Part shown: positions 26,797 through 40,056 of the stretch, piece after piece
Layout: each line of letters begins with the position of its first letter
Numbering within the stretch: the stretch's first letter is position 1
Notes under the pieces: generated by a model
Databases searched by the model: none
The model's input: only the letters and a program-made list of their open reading frames with translations
What the model was told of the DNA's origin: nothing
DNA from: Bisporella sp. PMI_857
Lineage: Eukaryota; Ascomycota; Leotiomycetes; Helotiales; Helotiaceae
DNA: 64,000 bases
NCBI GenBank assembly: GCA_021307315.1
Contig: JAJSPD010000025.1
Location: 372,001 to 436,000, forward strand
Direction of reading: 5' to 3'
Translations under genes and position numbers: made by a program

Positions 26797-27984
26797 TGAT
26801 GGTCACGGTTGATATGCCGAAAAACAATTAAACCTCAACCCATCATCTTTATCTCTGCAGCAGGAGCATGATCATGATATGGTGAAATAGGAAATGCAAA
26901 TAATCTAGACCATGCTTGACCTTTCATGTGTAAGAAAATTGTATGGCCAGGTTAATCTACTATATCTGAGAATTGCACATCCTTGGCAAGAGCGAATCGG
27001 AAGAGCCGCTAAGCATGTCTCAGAATTAGGTATCATCCTTTAATCCGAGAAGCAAATCGAGGCCCTGGAAAAAAATCTAGGCAAACTTGCTGAAACGAGT
27101 GGTAAATATCATATTGATAGGACGTGCTAATAACACAAAACAAAGGTACACTTCCAAAATTGCGATACAAAGGCACATTCTATTATAACAGAAGAGCGAA
27201 GGTTTATCCGGACAGCAAGAGTATAGCGATTCATAATAGAATCAATCTCAAGCTGATCTAAGCATATGAAACCCACAACTCCCAAGAGTCACGTATTCAT
27301 TAATCACAAACATAAATAGAGACTAAAGTTTTAAATACGTTTTTCTTGCTGAGGCTGGCTGGCTGACTGTACCGAATTAGATATTTTACAAGTAAAAGAG
27401 CCCCTGCTTCCCCACCAGCGACCGTTTGTTCGTCCAGCTTTCCCAACATGGTTTCACTGATCGCACTCAATGAACCATGCCTTGAGCCTCTGCCCCGTCT
27501 CCCATCAAAATTACTACGCCAGCCAGCCAAGCATCCCATGAAAGATCTCATCGCTCCCGAATTCTGTTGTTACGACCCTGGGACCATCATTCACAAGTGG
27601 TGAACAGTCCATAATGTCGAAAATATGCCAACGCAAAAAAGAGGTAAATATTGACACAAAAAGGCTTTTGGTATTGATCCGCGCCGCGCATGCATGCGGC
27701 TCTTTCCGGTCAATTCTGTCAGCCAAAGGAAATATCGCAAATCGCAAATCGCAGTTAAAAAGCAAACTCCAGTCTCCCGCGCCGATGAATGTTCGGAAAT
27801 GTGATGAGAAAGAAATCTGGTGTCGGATGTAGTCTAATGGCCGAATGTGAGGTATCATGATAACAGGAAAAGAACTTTTTTAAGACACGTCTGAGAAAAG
27901 GCGCCGCAAATGCAAGATCAACCCGCCGGTCTATGCACAGATATTAAGTTGCTTTGTAAACACTTTTGTCTAAATCATCACCGC

Positions 27985-30900
27985 TCATTGCTCACTCTCC
28001 TTCTTGCCTTCGGGCTTGCCTGCAGATGCGGGAGTCGCCTTGGACAATTCAGGAGAGTTTGCTGTCGAAGGCGGCGATGCTGGGTGTTCAGCATCTAATC
28101 CGGCTAGGAGACTGAACTGATGTTAGCATGTAAAAATGGGGTCTGGAGATCGGGGGAGATCATACCTGAATGCATTTGCGGAAGTTGCAGACTCCTTTTC
28201 TTTTTGTTGAGGAGGTGTGCCAGTTCTTGACGAAAGTCCGGAATCGTCTCCTGCTCTACTCAAAGAGCCACCTGGAACCATTTTTCGACCGCTGTTGCTA
28301 CGAGATGAGAACATTGACGTGGGCCCAAATGACATAGGTTGGCTTGAATTTCGGTTTGCGCCACCCTTGTTGGTCAGACGGCGAAGATCGTCCATCCCAA
28401 CAGTGTTTTTATTGTAGTCCACAGGCTGCTGGCCACCGAATTGGTTTGAGAAGTTCCTCGAATCACCACGGCCCATCTGCATTCGACCACTGCCTCCTCC
28501 TCCTCCTCCTCCACCACGTTGATTGCCGCGAGCATTTTCACTGGCTTTTTGAGCAGCGGCAGCCTCAGCCTGTATAATCATGTTAACCGTGGAATGAACA
28601 AGTGAACAGATAAACTTACCTCCAATCTGACTTCATCAAGTGTTTTAGGACCCTTATTGGTCTCTTTTGATTGCCAGTTCTTCTTACGAAGATCGACAAT
28701 ATCCATAAGCATGAACTTGAGACGACTTGGCAGCTCCGGAGTGTCAATCATGCCTTGGATGCGAGTAAAGTAAACATCCATCATAGGCTTGCCCTTTTCA
28801 GTGCTGTCCAAGTTTAGACCAATGGTCTTTAGCAACTTGGTGAGTGACTCAATTTCGGCCTCGTCGGGGATACCTGTATAGTCGACTAGTTTTCTCACAC
28901 ACTCATGCATAATACGCTCAGTAAGCATGCTCAGTTTATAGAGCTCTCCAATAAATTGAACCAGACCAAGACCACGTCGCTTCGCGGCCGCAGCAATATA
29001 GTACTCGTCAGAAAGCATGGCTGCCTCCTCGCTTTTCTCTTCTCCACGTTCACCTTCCGGCTTTTCGGGAAGATCGACTTTCCAGCCACGTTCAAACTCT
29101 TCTTGACATCTATTCAGCAAGTACTTGCGGAAAAGATTGCCACCAGAGACGACATTGCCGTTCTTATCATGAATGCTTTCGTCTTTGATCTCTGGGTTCA
29201 TCGTCTCTAACATACGCTTGCAGAACTTGGCGTACATGGATGCCCAGTGAGCCTCATCTGTAGCCTTTTCAAAAGTGAGCTGAATGACCTGTCGCAAGGT
29301 ACGTCCATCGGCTTCATCCTTAGATTGTTGAGCAATGGCCAAGATCTGATCAGCAATCTTGTCGAACTTCTCGGGAGTCATTTTGTTGAGTGCGGCCTTC
29401 ACCTTACGTTGAACCATCTCAGGCTCCATGTGTCCAGGGATTCCAGAAGAAGCACCCGGAGCAGGGCCGGCAGCACCTGTTGCAGATTGAGAAATCCCGA
29501 CACTTCGTGGCTTCCAGCCAGTGGCAGAGGTCTGAATAGGCTTCAGTTCCATCCCAGCTGTGAGTGGCATGGTCTTTGCAGCTTGAGCTTCCTGTTTTGC
29601 GTTGGGTTGGAAGTTATCGCGTTTGCTGCCTCGTTGGGTTCTGCTTCCTTGACGGGGCGATTGTGGCATGTGATTACCCATAGATGGAGTCCGGGCCATA
29701 GGATTTCCACCCTCGAAAGCATTACGGTTGAAAGAATTCATTTGAGGCATGACAGGTCGTGGCATTGAATTGTTAGCCATAGCAAACCGCTGTGCCGAAG
29801 TAGTTCCCGGAGGCAAGGTCTTTCCTCCTGCACCGATTCCACCTGCACCAAAGGACCCCATAGCAAAAGCTCCAGGAGCGCGATTAGAGCCTCTTGGACC
29901 CATACCAGCACCACTTCTAGTAGATGCTGATCTTGCTGAGCCCCCGTCACTTGGGTCTCCAATGAGAGCCTTGATTTGGGACTCGAATTCCAGAGAAGGC
30001 TTTTCAACGAATACTTTTTGAAATTGCAACAAGAATTCTTTATCATACTTGAAACTCTTCCCCTTAGCCTTGACAGCAGAGTTCAGTGCTGGGTTTGGCG
30101 AGCTGATGCCCTGTGGATAGAGCTCCGAGTTCATAACTGTGAGGAAACGAGCAGATTTCAGAGATTGCAAGGCAGCACTAGGCTGGGGCGGCTCGACGGG
30201 TTTGGTGTTAAGCGGTGCGAGGTTCAAAGCAGCTGGTTTACCACGCTTCTCAGCCGGAACTCTTGGGGGAGGGCCCATAGAATCGTCTGAACCTGGAGTT
30301 GAAGCTCGGCTATCAGCACCAAGTGTGAGGTTGGATAGCTTGGACGCAAGGGTGCTTGGAGTAGTTGGTGCAGTGTCCTTGCTCTCTGCTTTGATAGTTT
30401 TGACCTCAGGCTTAGCATCTCCCTGAGCTGCAGCAAGCCGCTTGGCCTCCTTCTCATCCTCCAATCGCTCCATTTCCCGTTCTTGCTCCTTAAGGAGACG
30501 ATCATTTTCTGCGTCAGTGATCTTCTTCTTCTCGGCGGCCTCTTTATCAGCAATAGCCTTCTCAGCAGCACGCTTGGCAAGCAACTCTTGTACTCGCTTC
30601 TCTTCCGCTGCCTCTCTGGCCTCCATTTCGGCGATTTCGCGTTCCAACGCCTCCTCTTCCTCTCTTGCCTTCTTCTCGGCGGCGGCCTTTTCTTCGGCTT
30701 CCCTAGCCTTAGCATCCTCAGCGGCCTTGGCCTCCTTGGCCTTCTCATCTTCCTTAGCCTTCGCCTCAGCAGCTGCTTTGGCTTCCTCATCCGCCTTTGC
30801 TTGTATCTCAGCGGCCTTGTCAGTGTCAACGGCCTCTCCTGCGGCTGCCTTACTGGCTTTGACTTTATCAAGAAGCTCTTGCTTAATTTGTTCTTGACTC

Positions 30901-32989
30901 TTCACAGCGCCACTATCAGTTCGATTGTGCTGAGGTGTGGCAGATTTAGGAGGAGGCGTAGGAGTCGAAGCTACCGGCGGAGTGCCGATTCGCTCCTTAG
31001 GAAGTGGAGAGGCGGGAGCCTTCAAATGCTCGGTGTCAATGACCTCTCCATCTGGTCGCTTGATCAAGATAGCAGCACTTTTGCGAGGCGGCTTGCTGAA
31101 GGACGTTGCTGCGGGAGAGGGCTTTGATGGAGTGTGGTGATGTTGGGCATTTGCAGGTGTCATGTGAGGAGTGCCAGGCTGACCCATGCCAGTGCTTGAT
31201 GCAGGCCGATGCTCTGACATCTGCGATGAGTTCCGAGACATGGGTTGAGCTTGAGGTCCATATTGACCAGAAACGTAAGGTTGGTTGTAGCCAGGTTGAG
31301 GAGATTGAGGCGGGCCCATACCGTAACCCATGTTTTGCATCTGAGGAAACATCATAGGGGCGGCTCCGTTCATTGAATATCCTCTAGGATCATTGTAAGC
31401 CTGTGGTGGGTAGCCATATGGTGGCTGCTGTCGCAATGTCAGAAATTGTTCAAATCCCCCACCAGCCGGTGAAATATCTAAACGCGCAACATCTGCAACG
31501 TCCATGAAAAGACGACCAAATGTAGTAACAGGAGCAGAAGGGGTAGAGGAGGGAATGGGGGTGGGAAGGGGGGGCAAGTCAGTTTGGTCGGGCGAAGTGG
31601 CCTGGGTCTCCGGCGAGCCCGATGACAATGATTGCACGCTCTGCTGTGATTCCAGATCAGAACCATTTGCCAAAGGCGCCGCGAGAGTCAGGTCCTTCTT
31701 CACCATACTTTGACCATAACTATCATGTTCAGTGAGCAATGGCTCATTGAACGAACTTTGGTTAGAGAGTTTGTTTGACAACTCTGATGACCGTTGGTTC
31801 TTGGAGGAGCGCTTCTCCATCCAGTTTTCTGCTTTGCCACCTTCGTTTGTATTCGAAAAATCTGAAGCACGCTGCAAGTTTGAAGAATATGGTATAGTTA
31901 CTTGTGGGCCCTGCATCGCGTGAGGGTAGTAGCCGTATTGCTGATTTTGCATTGGCATGGCTTGGTTCATGTTAGGGGTGTTGGGGACGGCGCCTTGCAT
32001 GTGTGGACTGCGGTTAGCCAGGTTGGGAGAGCCTTGGAATGATGGGTTTCCGATCGGTCGTCCTGGTTGAAAGGCAGGAGCCATGCTTCCACGACCAGCA
32101 TTCTGTGGGGTTCGGAAAGGGGGTGCTGTCGGAGCAAAGCCATTTTGTGGAACATACGAGTTCTGTCCATTGTAAGCACCACGACCGCGGCCACCTTGTG
32201 GAGGGTGTCCACCACGTCCTGCAGACTGATCGTTCTGAGCAGAATGACTAGATTCCCGGCGGAGATGTCCAGCTTGAGTGCTGGGGGTGTTGGGGCCTTG
32301 TGGGATCGAGGGCTGACGATTTGGGGAGCGCTGCCAAGCATCAAATTAGTAATTGTAACAAGGTAGAATAAAATATTGTAAGAACTTACCTCACCACCAT
32401 CGAGACTGCCAAAAGCTAGCGCAGGACCAGAGTTGGGGGCTAGAGTTGAAGACCGTACACCACCGCTCTGGTATTGAGGGATGGGAGATGGTGACTTTGG
32501 TGGAGATGAGACTCTGCCTGGAATCGGGACCGGTGCCGAAGCGTTTGATTGCGAGATTTGTGGAGAGCTGTGCGAAGCTCTGGGAGAATCCGCCATCGAA
32601 CCAAATTGTATGCTTGTATTCTTTCCACCAACTGGGCCACCACTTGGATTGAAGCTGCTAGGACCGTTCGCGCTGATGGTAACGGAGCTTTTGCGGCTGT
32701 GATCTGCACCGTTAGCGGCGCTGCTGTGAGCAATCGCTGGCGCAGAAACGACCGGTACGGCAGGAGAAATCGAGGTTCTGCCATTCACTGGCGAGACCGA
32801 GTTAGACTTCCCATGCTGTACCGGCGCAGAGCCTCCGACAGCCACGGCGGGTGAGGGAGTCGAGGAGCTCGTCGCGATGGGTGGCGACGAGACTGCCTTC
32901 TTCGCTGAGGCAGCGTAGGATAGAGTCTGCTGCGACGTTGAGTTTGAGGCCTGCGTGGGATTCTGTTGTGAAGACACCTGAGTCGTCAT
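27985..32989 (-). CDS. Translation initiation factor eIF4G
   Basis: Four exons on the minus strand: 32390-32989, 28620-32330, 28166-28569 and 27985-28111, 1613 residues. A long Ser/Pro/Gln/Asn-rich N-terminus is followed by a highly charged Ala/Glu/Lys coiled-coil-like segment (coding 30400-30900). Then comes an eIF4E-binding motif of the YxxxxLphi form (YDKEFLL, coding about 30030-30050), and an MIF4G HEAT domain beginning near RKVKAALNKMTPEKF and running through FCKRML and the LLKTIGLNLD region. The C-terminus is Gly/Arg/Ser-rich with an SGRMQMGRG RNA-binding-like tract; no MA3 domain is seen, as in other fungal eIF4Gs. eIF4G bridges cap-bound eIF4E, eIF4A and the ribosome in the cytosol. 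The final intron offers two nearby acceptors (CATCAG and GTTCAG); only the second keeps the frame open. Confidence 0.93.
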
Positions 32990-33488
32990 AGAGCGTATTT
33001 TCGGGCAAAGGTGAATGGGAGAATCGTGGTGAGAGGATTCGTTTTGAATGACGTATCGCAGAAGGCGTGAGATGATTCACACAAGGTCGATCTGATGTCA
33101 AATCGGATCTATTCTATTAATGCAATAAGAAGAAACCGACGATAGGGTTGAGTGGAGATGTTGCGACTGAGTTAGTCGAAGTGAATCGCTCCCTCGTGCA
33201 CAAGATTAGGCGTTGAAGGAGTGTGATTGTCGCAGCGACGGGACGAGGCAGTCGTGCGAAGGATTATTTACGATTACTGTATGGCAGTATCGAAAGAAAC
33301 AAGAGGTCTCGCTGTGTGTTCCTCTACAGAATAGAAGAAACAAGGAGATTCAATCTTGGGGTGGGGGGAGGGGTGAGATTTGTAGTGGTTTGTTTCTGAT
33401 GAACAGAGGATGAAGGAGATTAAAAAAAATCTGCGGACGATGGGAGGAAGAGCGACAGTAGGGGGAAAAAAAATTGGGCTAAGCGAAA

Positions 33489-33521
33489 GGGAAGGGGAAG
33501 GGGAAGGGGAAGGGGGAAGGG
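33489..33521 (+). repeat. GGGGAA tandem run with G-quadruplex potential
   Basis: Six successive G-runs of at least three, separated by AA, lie about 500 bp upstream of the eIF4G start. The pattern satisfies the simple G4 rule (four or more G3 runs with loops of 1-7). On the eIF4G sense strand it is a C/T-rich tract. Confidence 0.8.
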
Positions 33522-33800
33522 CAACTCAGCAGCAGCGTAGCACAGGCGTATAGGGTTGGGTTTGGTTGGTTATGGGGGCGTGGGTATAGGGTGTGGGCGT
33601 AGGGTGGTAGGTGGTCGGTGGTGGGGTGTCGGCCTGGACAAGGCAACCGATCGGACTTTAATAAAAAAAGGGAGTAAGGATATGAAAAAGTAAAAAAGTG
33701 AAGAAAAGTCGCCCCATCCCGGACATTTATTATGTATTTTCATTATTTCATTGATTTCAATTACTACTGACTGTCGTTGTTTTTTTTAAACAAAACTCCA

Positions 33801-33860
33801 GTTCAGTTCAGTTCAGTTCAGTTCAGTTCAGTTCAGTTCAGTTCAGTTCAGTTCAGTTCA
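33801..33860. repeat. (GTTCA)12 pentanucleotide microsatellite
   Basis: Twelve perfect copies of GTTCA, followed by degenerate TTTCA/CTTCC GTTCA units to about 33880. It lies about 0.8 kb upstream of the eIF4G start and is non-coding. Confidence 0.97.
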
Positions 33861-33979
33861 TTTCATTTCACTTCCGTTCACTTACTTTTAACTTGGGAAT
33901 GAATCACCAAACTAATTGAACCACGTCCCTTACACTATAGTCTACTCTACCATAGTTAGCTATACTTCCCTTATTGCCA

Positions 33980-33998
33980 TCTCTCTCTCTCTCTCTCA
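33980..33998. repeat. (CT)n dinucleotide run
   Basis: Nine to ten CT units in non-coding DNA upstream of eIF4G. An ordinary microsatellite. Confidence 0.9.
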
Positions 33999-34223
33999 TA
34001 TATGCTCCGCAAGTCATTCCACATGGGGCCAACTTCCCCAAGAGCCTCCTTTCAAGCCAATTATCCGTCCATCACCCAAGTATGACTGTGTCAAAAAATA
34101 GACCAGCTTGCCTCCACCCCATGTCCCCTCCCTAAGCGGTGTTACAGTGGCTGACCACCTCACTGAGAAACAATTCCCCCCAATCAGAATCGCCTGGATA
34201 TCTGCTTATAATTATTTTCATAT

Positions 34224-34246
34224 TCTGATTCTGATTCTGATTCTAT
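34224..34246. repeat. (CTGATT)n hexamer run
   Basis: About four tandem CTGATT units in non-coding DNA. An ordinary microsatellite. Confidence 0.85.
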
Positions 34247-37200
34247 TCCCCAGTCCCAGCGTCCTGTTCTCAAATAGACTCGTCGCACGCACACACATAA
34301 ACGCACACGCAATACATGCACGCACGTCCTGACCTCGCCATTTTATTTTCTTTTCTTTTTTGAATCCGTGTTTAGGGATTAAAAATAAAATTGCCTCTCA
34401 AAAGAAAAAGAGGCCTAAGATGCCCTTTTCAAACGCGCTATCATCCGTTGGTGTGGGCCGGGCTGCTTCCGCTGGCCCTTGTAGCCTGGCCCTAAATCCG
34501 AAATATCCACAGACGCACATGTCAGCCTAGAAAACTCTCTTCAGATAAAACATTCAAGAGGTTTCCGCTACGTTGTCATGTATGTATGACTCTGCCATCT
34601 TCTGCAGTACAGTTCCAAGACTCATACATGTGCTTACCCAAGCCGGGACCATACGCGTGTCTGGTCAGAAACGACCGCACCGCGAGTCAAATGAGAAGCG
34701 CACTGATGGTAAATTACGAGTATCTGAAGAAAGCTGAACCTCCAATCGTGCCTCCGACTAGCGCTGCATCCAACATAGACTCAGGCAGAGAAGAGAAGAA
34801 GAAGAATTCACCCCTTGCAATGCTCCTTGTTGAATTCCGTGCTGAGTCAAAGGCCGTAGCCATGGTCAAGGAAATGTATCTTGAGCTCAATTAGCGCTCA
34901 CAAAGTCCCCAGGCACGAAATCTTTCCGAGAGACCAGCAAGTCATATGATACCTCGATCTTGTCATTCCTTACGCCAATAACGACTCAAAATGTCCAAAA
35001 AGCTCTGACTCACAAAGTGGCACGGCTCTTAACCCAAAATATGCACGCTGATAGCAAATCGATATGCAGTGTGACGCCAGCCCTCGTCGGAATCCTCTGC
35101 AGCCATCATCGGCCAAAGAAATATTACATCTTCTTTTGCTTTCCAATTCATACACGACTCACCACTAGGCAGGCACCATGTTTGTTCGTTTCAATTATTG
35201 CATTCGTCGTCAACTTATTTCTGCTAACAGCGATGGCGATGTGAGTTGTAGTATCTATTGGGATCAAGTGTTAAAAGGGGTAGAGCAGGGATGTGGAGAT
35301 TGGCCTTCCAGAAGGAAAATGGAAGCCCAGGACACAGCGGATGACTTGCATGTGGATCGCCACTGCATCTATGTAACATCTCTCTCAAAACAATTTTCTT
35401 ACTTCAGTGGACCATAGGATTATCTACAAGCAGAAGTTCTTTGATTTTGATTGTTTATTTCCCTTGTTTGTTCATTGATATTGTCTCATAGCCTGCTGGA
35501 TTTGGTCTGGATCTGGCCTTGGGCAATCCTTCCAAAGAGTTATGTCCCCTAAGCGCATTTTAGGGAGTAGCTTTCATACTTCCGTCAAATATGATATGAG
35601 TATCTAAGGTTTCTATGGGCTTATCTATAGAGTAGTAGATTGCATTACTTCTGAGAAGAATTCTTCCCGTTACTTCAAGCCCGCGAAGCTTAAACATCGT
35701 ACGTACTCGAAAATTTATTGTGATATCAAACGTTGTCAATGTAATGTACTTGCACTTCATCCTCGGTCCTAATATATATACCTCAAGCCTTCTTCAAGCC
35801 GGCTTTGAGAAACCTTGCTCCCAACTATTAGTGAAGCTTTCAAGCTCTTGAGATACGCACCAAGTCAAGTAGCCAAGCAGGTTCAGACAGAAACACTTTC
35901 AGTCTATTGAAGTACTAAGGTCCCTGTAATTTTTTCCTTCATGTTCGGGAACTTCAGCAACACAAAGTAAAGTTTAAGACTGTGTGTTCTTGGCTCCAGG
36001 CCACACCTCGGTCTCCTTGCGCCTGGATGGACAAAGAAGCATCCAAGACCTGACGTTCTTGAAACTTCTTCACATCGGGTGATAATCTGGTCTAGCCCTT
36101 GGGTTCTCTTTGTCATCGAGGTATTTCCCTCAGCTCCATAGCCTCCAGAAACTCTCACTACTTTGCTTTGAGTGAAATTCCACATAGCTTCGAAATTGAC
36201 CCAGGATTATGCAAGCCCAACTTAGGTCCAACATCGATCTTAGCTCCTCAGGACACTGACGCACGCTGACTATCCGATATATGTTATCAAACGGTGTGTC
36301 TAGCGTTGTCTGTGACATTCTTGATAATGTTTTGTCCTAGTACAGTTCCTAGGCTAACAGATACTAACGAAACGTGTCTGACGGAACGTTTATCCGCGGT
36401 TTATTGGTTACCAAAACTCCAAGAGGCAGAGCGTGGAGACTGTAGATACCTTGCAAGATAATAATCAGAGGCGGCTGGTGGCTCTACAGGATAATAGAGC
36501 TCCGAGAGGATAACTGGCACGAAGGTTGTTTAAGGAGCCAGGAATGAAGTCATTTCGGACATCATTGGTAAGAGTAAGAGTAAAGTTATTGTACACCTTA
36601 TTAGAGGGCTAGTTTGTTATCAATGTTGATATGGTCCCAAGTTATCTGCTCAGAGTGGGGATGATTGCCACTACGCTGGCAGGAAATTCAAGAGCCCATA
36701 GAATCGAGACAGGCATCTTCACCGAAGTGTATAGGTCAAAGCCAAACTTGTATACTGCATCGAGTATTATGAAGAATTTGCATCATTTATCTGCGGGGGT
36801 GATCAAATCTTTATATTTCCGCACTCCACAGCCTCCATATTCTGAACATCTAAACCCGCAAATCTTGAGAAAACAATGAAGGCTAATGTGATGAAGCACT
36901 TGCCGATACGCAAGTGCATCTTGGCTGTCATGCGCTGAAAACGACTCGACTTAATATGGGATAGAATTTCAACTTCTAACCGCTCAAATTCCTTTGCAAT
37001 AGTGCTTCTACACACAAGATGCATAGCCAGACAGTATAATTTAGGTAGGAAAGACAACGATTAGAGTGGTTGAGACGCCATTGGCAGACAAGATGTCGGC
37101 AGCTATATGGAATTATGAGATTCTCACGGCGCATGCTAATGAAATTAGGTCAATATTAGAAACGCTGATGTAGCTGCTTATTTTCATAAGTGACAACAGA

Positions 37201-38778
37201 AATTTATTGGGAGGAGGAAGTGGGTACAGGATTCCAGTGTAGTATATCAAGTCGGCGTAGAATCGTACTACTACCTGTTTCCAGGCCACTTTTTCTGCCA
37301 ATAATTATTGCCGCTTCACAACCATGGATCGAAATGCGTCTGGATGGTATTGGAAATATCATCGGCTCCGGTTGAGTCTCGCTTTGCCTGTTTCTATAAC
37401 TGCATTAACATAACATCCCCAGGTCCAGTAATATTTACGTGCGTCCACAGCGCCATCATCAAGATGCTGTAGAACAAGCTCCAGAACTGTCAAGGACCAT
37501 GCAGCCGCGGAACTAAAGGACGTGTGTACTGCCTGTGTTATGCGATCGGCACAACGGGAAACTGAGATCCTGTGCCAAAGAGATCCTCTATGTGGTGACG
37601 CGCATCATAAAAGTTCGGAGTTGAGGGATGATAAATGACTTATAGACATACTGAGTAGATACATTTTGATTACGAAGATCAAGATTTCCTTTGCTCAGAG
37701 AGGATAGTCCGTATTGAGATGGCCTAGAATTTAAGTTAAAGGGTTACCATTTGGAGCCGAGCGGACTAATAAGGTCTTTGCCCCTCTCCAGCTCATTATT
37801 TACTTCACAGTATAGTCTCAATATTGGTAGCATGGAATCTGTTCCTAGGTCTCACAGAATATTCTACGCATCCCAGATTATTTGCCTGTACATAACAACG
37901 GGACGTTCTATGATTTCTTCCTTCGAAAAGTAAGACCAAGATGTACATCCCAAGCGGATTGGCTGAATAGCGAAGCGAAAGAACAACTCCGTTTTCACTG
38001 CGGCTTCAGGCTTGTCAGGCTCGGAGAAAGGTTGCAGAGGATCAAACAGCACAAGATTTCTGAGCAGGTATTTAATTCGCAATTCAGACTTGCGGCAGAC
38101 AAAGCAAAGGGCCAAAGCCACGACAATACAGTTACTATCTCTAATACCACGTCCACCAACTTCTAACCAACTAAAACCCATGAAGACTTGATGGTCTCGA
38201 GGCTGCTCTTCGAAACCTGTCAGAACTAGAATATTTTAATACCAGAAGAAAGTCTAGGTAAACTATAAACTTATCGAGAGTTACACTGGATATTGCCATG
38301 ACCGCCGCTTTTATCGACCTACCGCGAGTTAAGTTTGTTCGTTATCGAGCCGAGTAGAAGAAAAGGGGGCAGTCCACGTGATGAAGCATACATTTTGAAA
38401 CAGATGACAAAATCGAATCTTGATTTTAATAATATGCCATCCAACTAGAATAGATGCCAAATTAGAACACTTCCAGCCATGGAATAGAACGGAAACGCTT
38501 TCCATGAAGATTGCCACCACTCAACAACACGTGATATGTCAACCTCATGGAAGGGCGTAGTATGAGTCCGCAACCCAAAATTATAAAGAGCTCTGCAATA
38601 GTGCCTCGTTGTCTCAGTCACTCAATATTTTAATCCATACTTTCGCCAGAAAAGTCCTTCTGATTTCCTGACATTTTCTAAAAAAAAAAAAAAAGTCCCA
38701 TTCAGCCACTAATATGGTAAGTTGTTGCTCATCTTCAGACATATTCCAAGAACGCAATCTTCCCCTGGAGATCTCTAT

Positions 38779-40056
38779 ATGTCGCTTTCTGACATACACC
38801 AGGAGACTTCAGGCAAGACGGCGCATACCTACCAACACCAAGGGCATCTCCGCACCCACACCACCAAAATATCCTCGATCCAGCTGATAGAGGCGCTCCC
38901 GGATGGAGAGAGGGCGTTGTATAAAAACGATCTCTCACCAGTACCGTCTCCTCAAATCTATGCCATAGTGACCGAATCATCGATATTCTATCCGCAAGGC
39001 GGAGGACAGCCTTCTGAGTTCGTCTTCTCTTCCTTTCAAATTCCTCACGCCGATGTTGCACGAGAAACTAGCTCTTCAAGAGCAAATTTCTAGTTTCGAC
39101 ATTTGATAGATAAGGAATATACAAAGCACTGATGGATGCACAGCGTCGGAACCTTTAAATCCGCATCCGGAGATACCACGTTTAACGTCCTTATAGCCCG
39201 CAACGCACCAGACCGGAAGCGCATCCTCCATTTCGGGCATTATGCCTCCGAGGAAGAGAGGAAGTTCGAAGCAGGCAACACGGCGCATCAGGAGATTGAT
39301 TCCAAGAAACGCCTCCTCTACTCGAGGATCCACACCGCGGGCCACATTCTCGGTCTCGCGGTCGGACGGCTCCCCGATCTGATCCCGGATGTCGTCGATA
39401 CCAAAGCACAGCACTACCCCGAATCTGCTTGGGTGGAGTTCAAAGGGCTGATTGACGGGAAGCACCAAGCTGCGATCCAAGAGCAGGCCGATAAGCTAGT
39501 TGCTGAGAAGCGGCGGGTGTTGTTGCATTGGTGGCATATGGACGAGTTGCATGAGAAGTGCGCAGCTGTTCTGGATGGTAAGTTTCATGGGTTCCTTCCA
39601 ATGTACTATGCTCTCAAGATATATTTCAAGAAAACCCCATCTACTGGGAGTGTATTTGGGATCTATGGATGAAGTGCAGGCTGACTGGGTCCTTATTTCT
39701 AGGGTTTTCTGTGCCAGAAGGTGAGAAAGCAAGAGCGGTTGAGATCGAAGGTGTAGGCGCTTATCCATGTGGTGGGACACAGTTCGTCTTATTTCCTTAT
39801 ATACAATTTGAACTTCCTCCTCGGACTGGAAGATTGAGAGCTGTCTGAGGAGTCGAGACACGTTGTTTATCTTGCGTTTTCCGCTCTTACACCAGGCGCC
39901 TGTCCTCCAGCTCCTAAGTGAACAAACAGAAAAACTGGTACTAATTCTGTGGATAGTGTTCATGAAAGCAGCGAAGTAGGGAAGATTGTTGTAGGAAGGA
40001 TAAAGAGAAAGAAGGGAATGACTACGATCTCGTACAGCGTGGTGCCCAATGAGTGA
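38779..40056 (+). CDS. Stand-alone alanyl-tRNA editing protein (AlaX-like)
   Basis: Four exons: 38779-39017, 39144-39577, 39703-39781 and 39957-40056, 283 residues, phases consistent. The editing/SAD fold is recognisable: FYPQGGGQPSDVG (completed across the first intron), zinc-ligand RIHTAGH with H143 and H147, and the distal PCGGTH with C247 and H251. The last His codon is split by the third intron. The ending, SSEVGKIVVGRIKRKKG, matches the end of these domains. There is no aminoacylation or anticodon domain, so this is the free-standing form that hydrolyses Ser-tRNA(Ala) or Gly-tRNA(Ala) in trans. The ATG at 38779 is the first that gives an open frame into the conserved part. An A15 run lies just upstream (38680-38694). 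No compartment signal is obvious. Confidence 0.82.

Larger units (their letters stand above)
26312..27984. other. Intergenic: xylanase promoter and eIF4G 3' end
   Basis: 1.67 kb between two minus-strand genes. Apart from the candidate promoter sites listed, I see no gene. The short frames on both strands have no domains, and most are antisense to each other. Confidence 0.55.
32990..38778. other. Gene-poor stretch, 5.8 kb, upstream of eIF4G
   Basis: The first kilobase is probably the eIF4G leader and promoter: G-rich, T-rich and microsatellite sequence. Beyond it are short frames only. A possible exon-like stretch at about 37850-37930 (+) ends at a GTAAGA, but I could not extend it into a gene. 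No tRNA or rRNA was seen. Confidence 0.55.

Noticed and set aside
30442..31127. Long Ser/Ala-rich and Leu-rich frames on the plus strand
   Set aside because: They are antisense shadows of the charged Ala/Glu/Lys segment of eIF4G.
34586..34894. 102-codon frame upstream of eIF4G
   Set aside because: No domain, no good context, and surrounded by microsatellite-rich spacer. It could be a chance frame.
37850..38166. Plus-strand frame with a possible exon ending in GTAAGA
   Set aside because: It cannot be extended in phase on either side, an antisense frame of similar length exists, and no domain is seen.
39124..39143. Apparent one-base frameshift in the AlaX-like gene
   Set aside because: Using the AAAG acceptor at 39126 gives a stop, which first looked like a mutation. 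The GCACAG acceptor ending at 39143 restores the frame and yields the family motif GGGQPSDVG.
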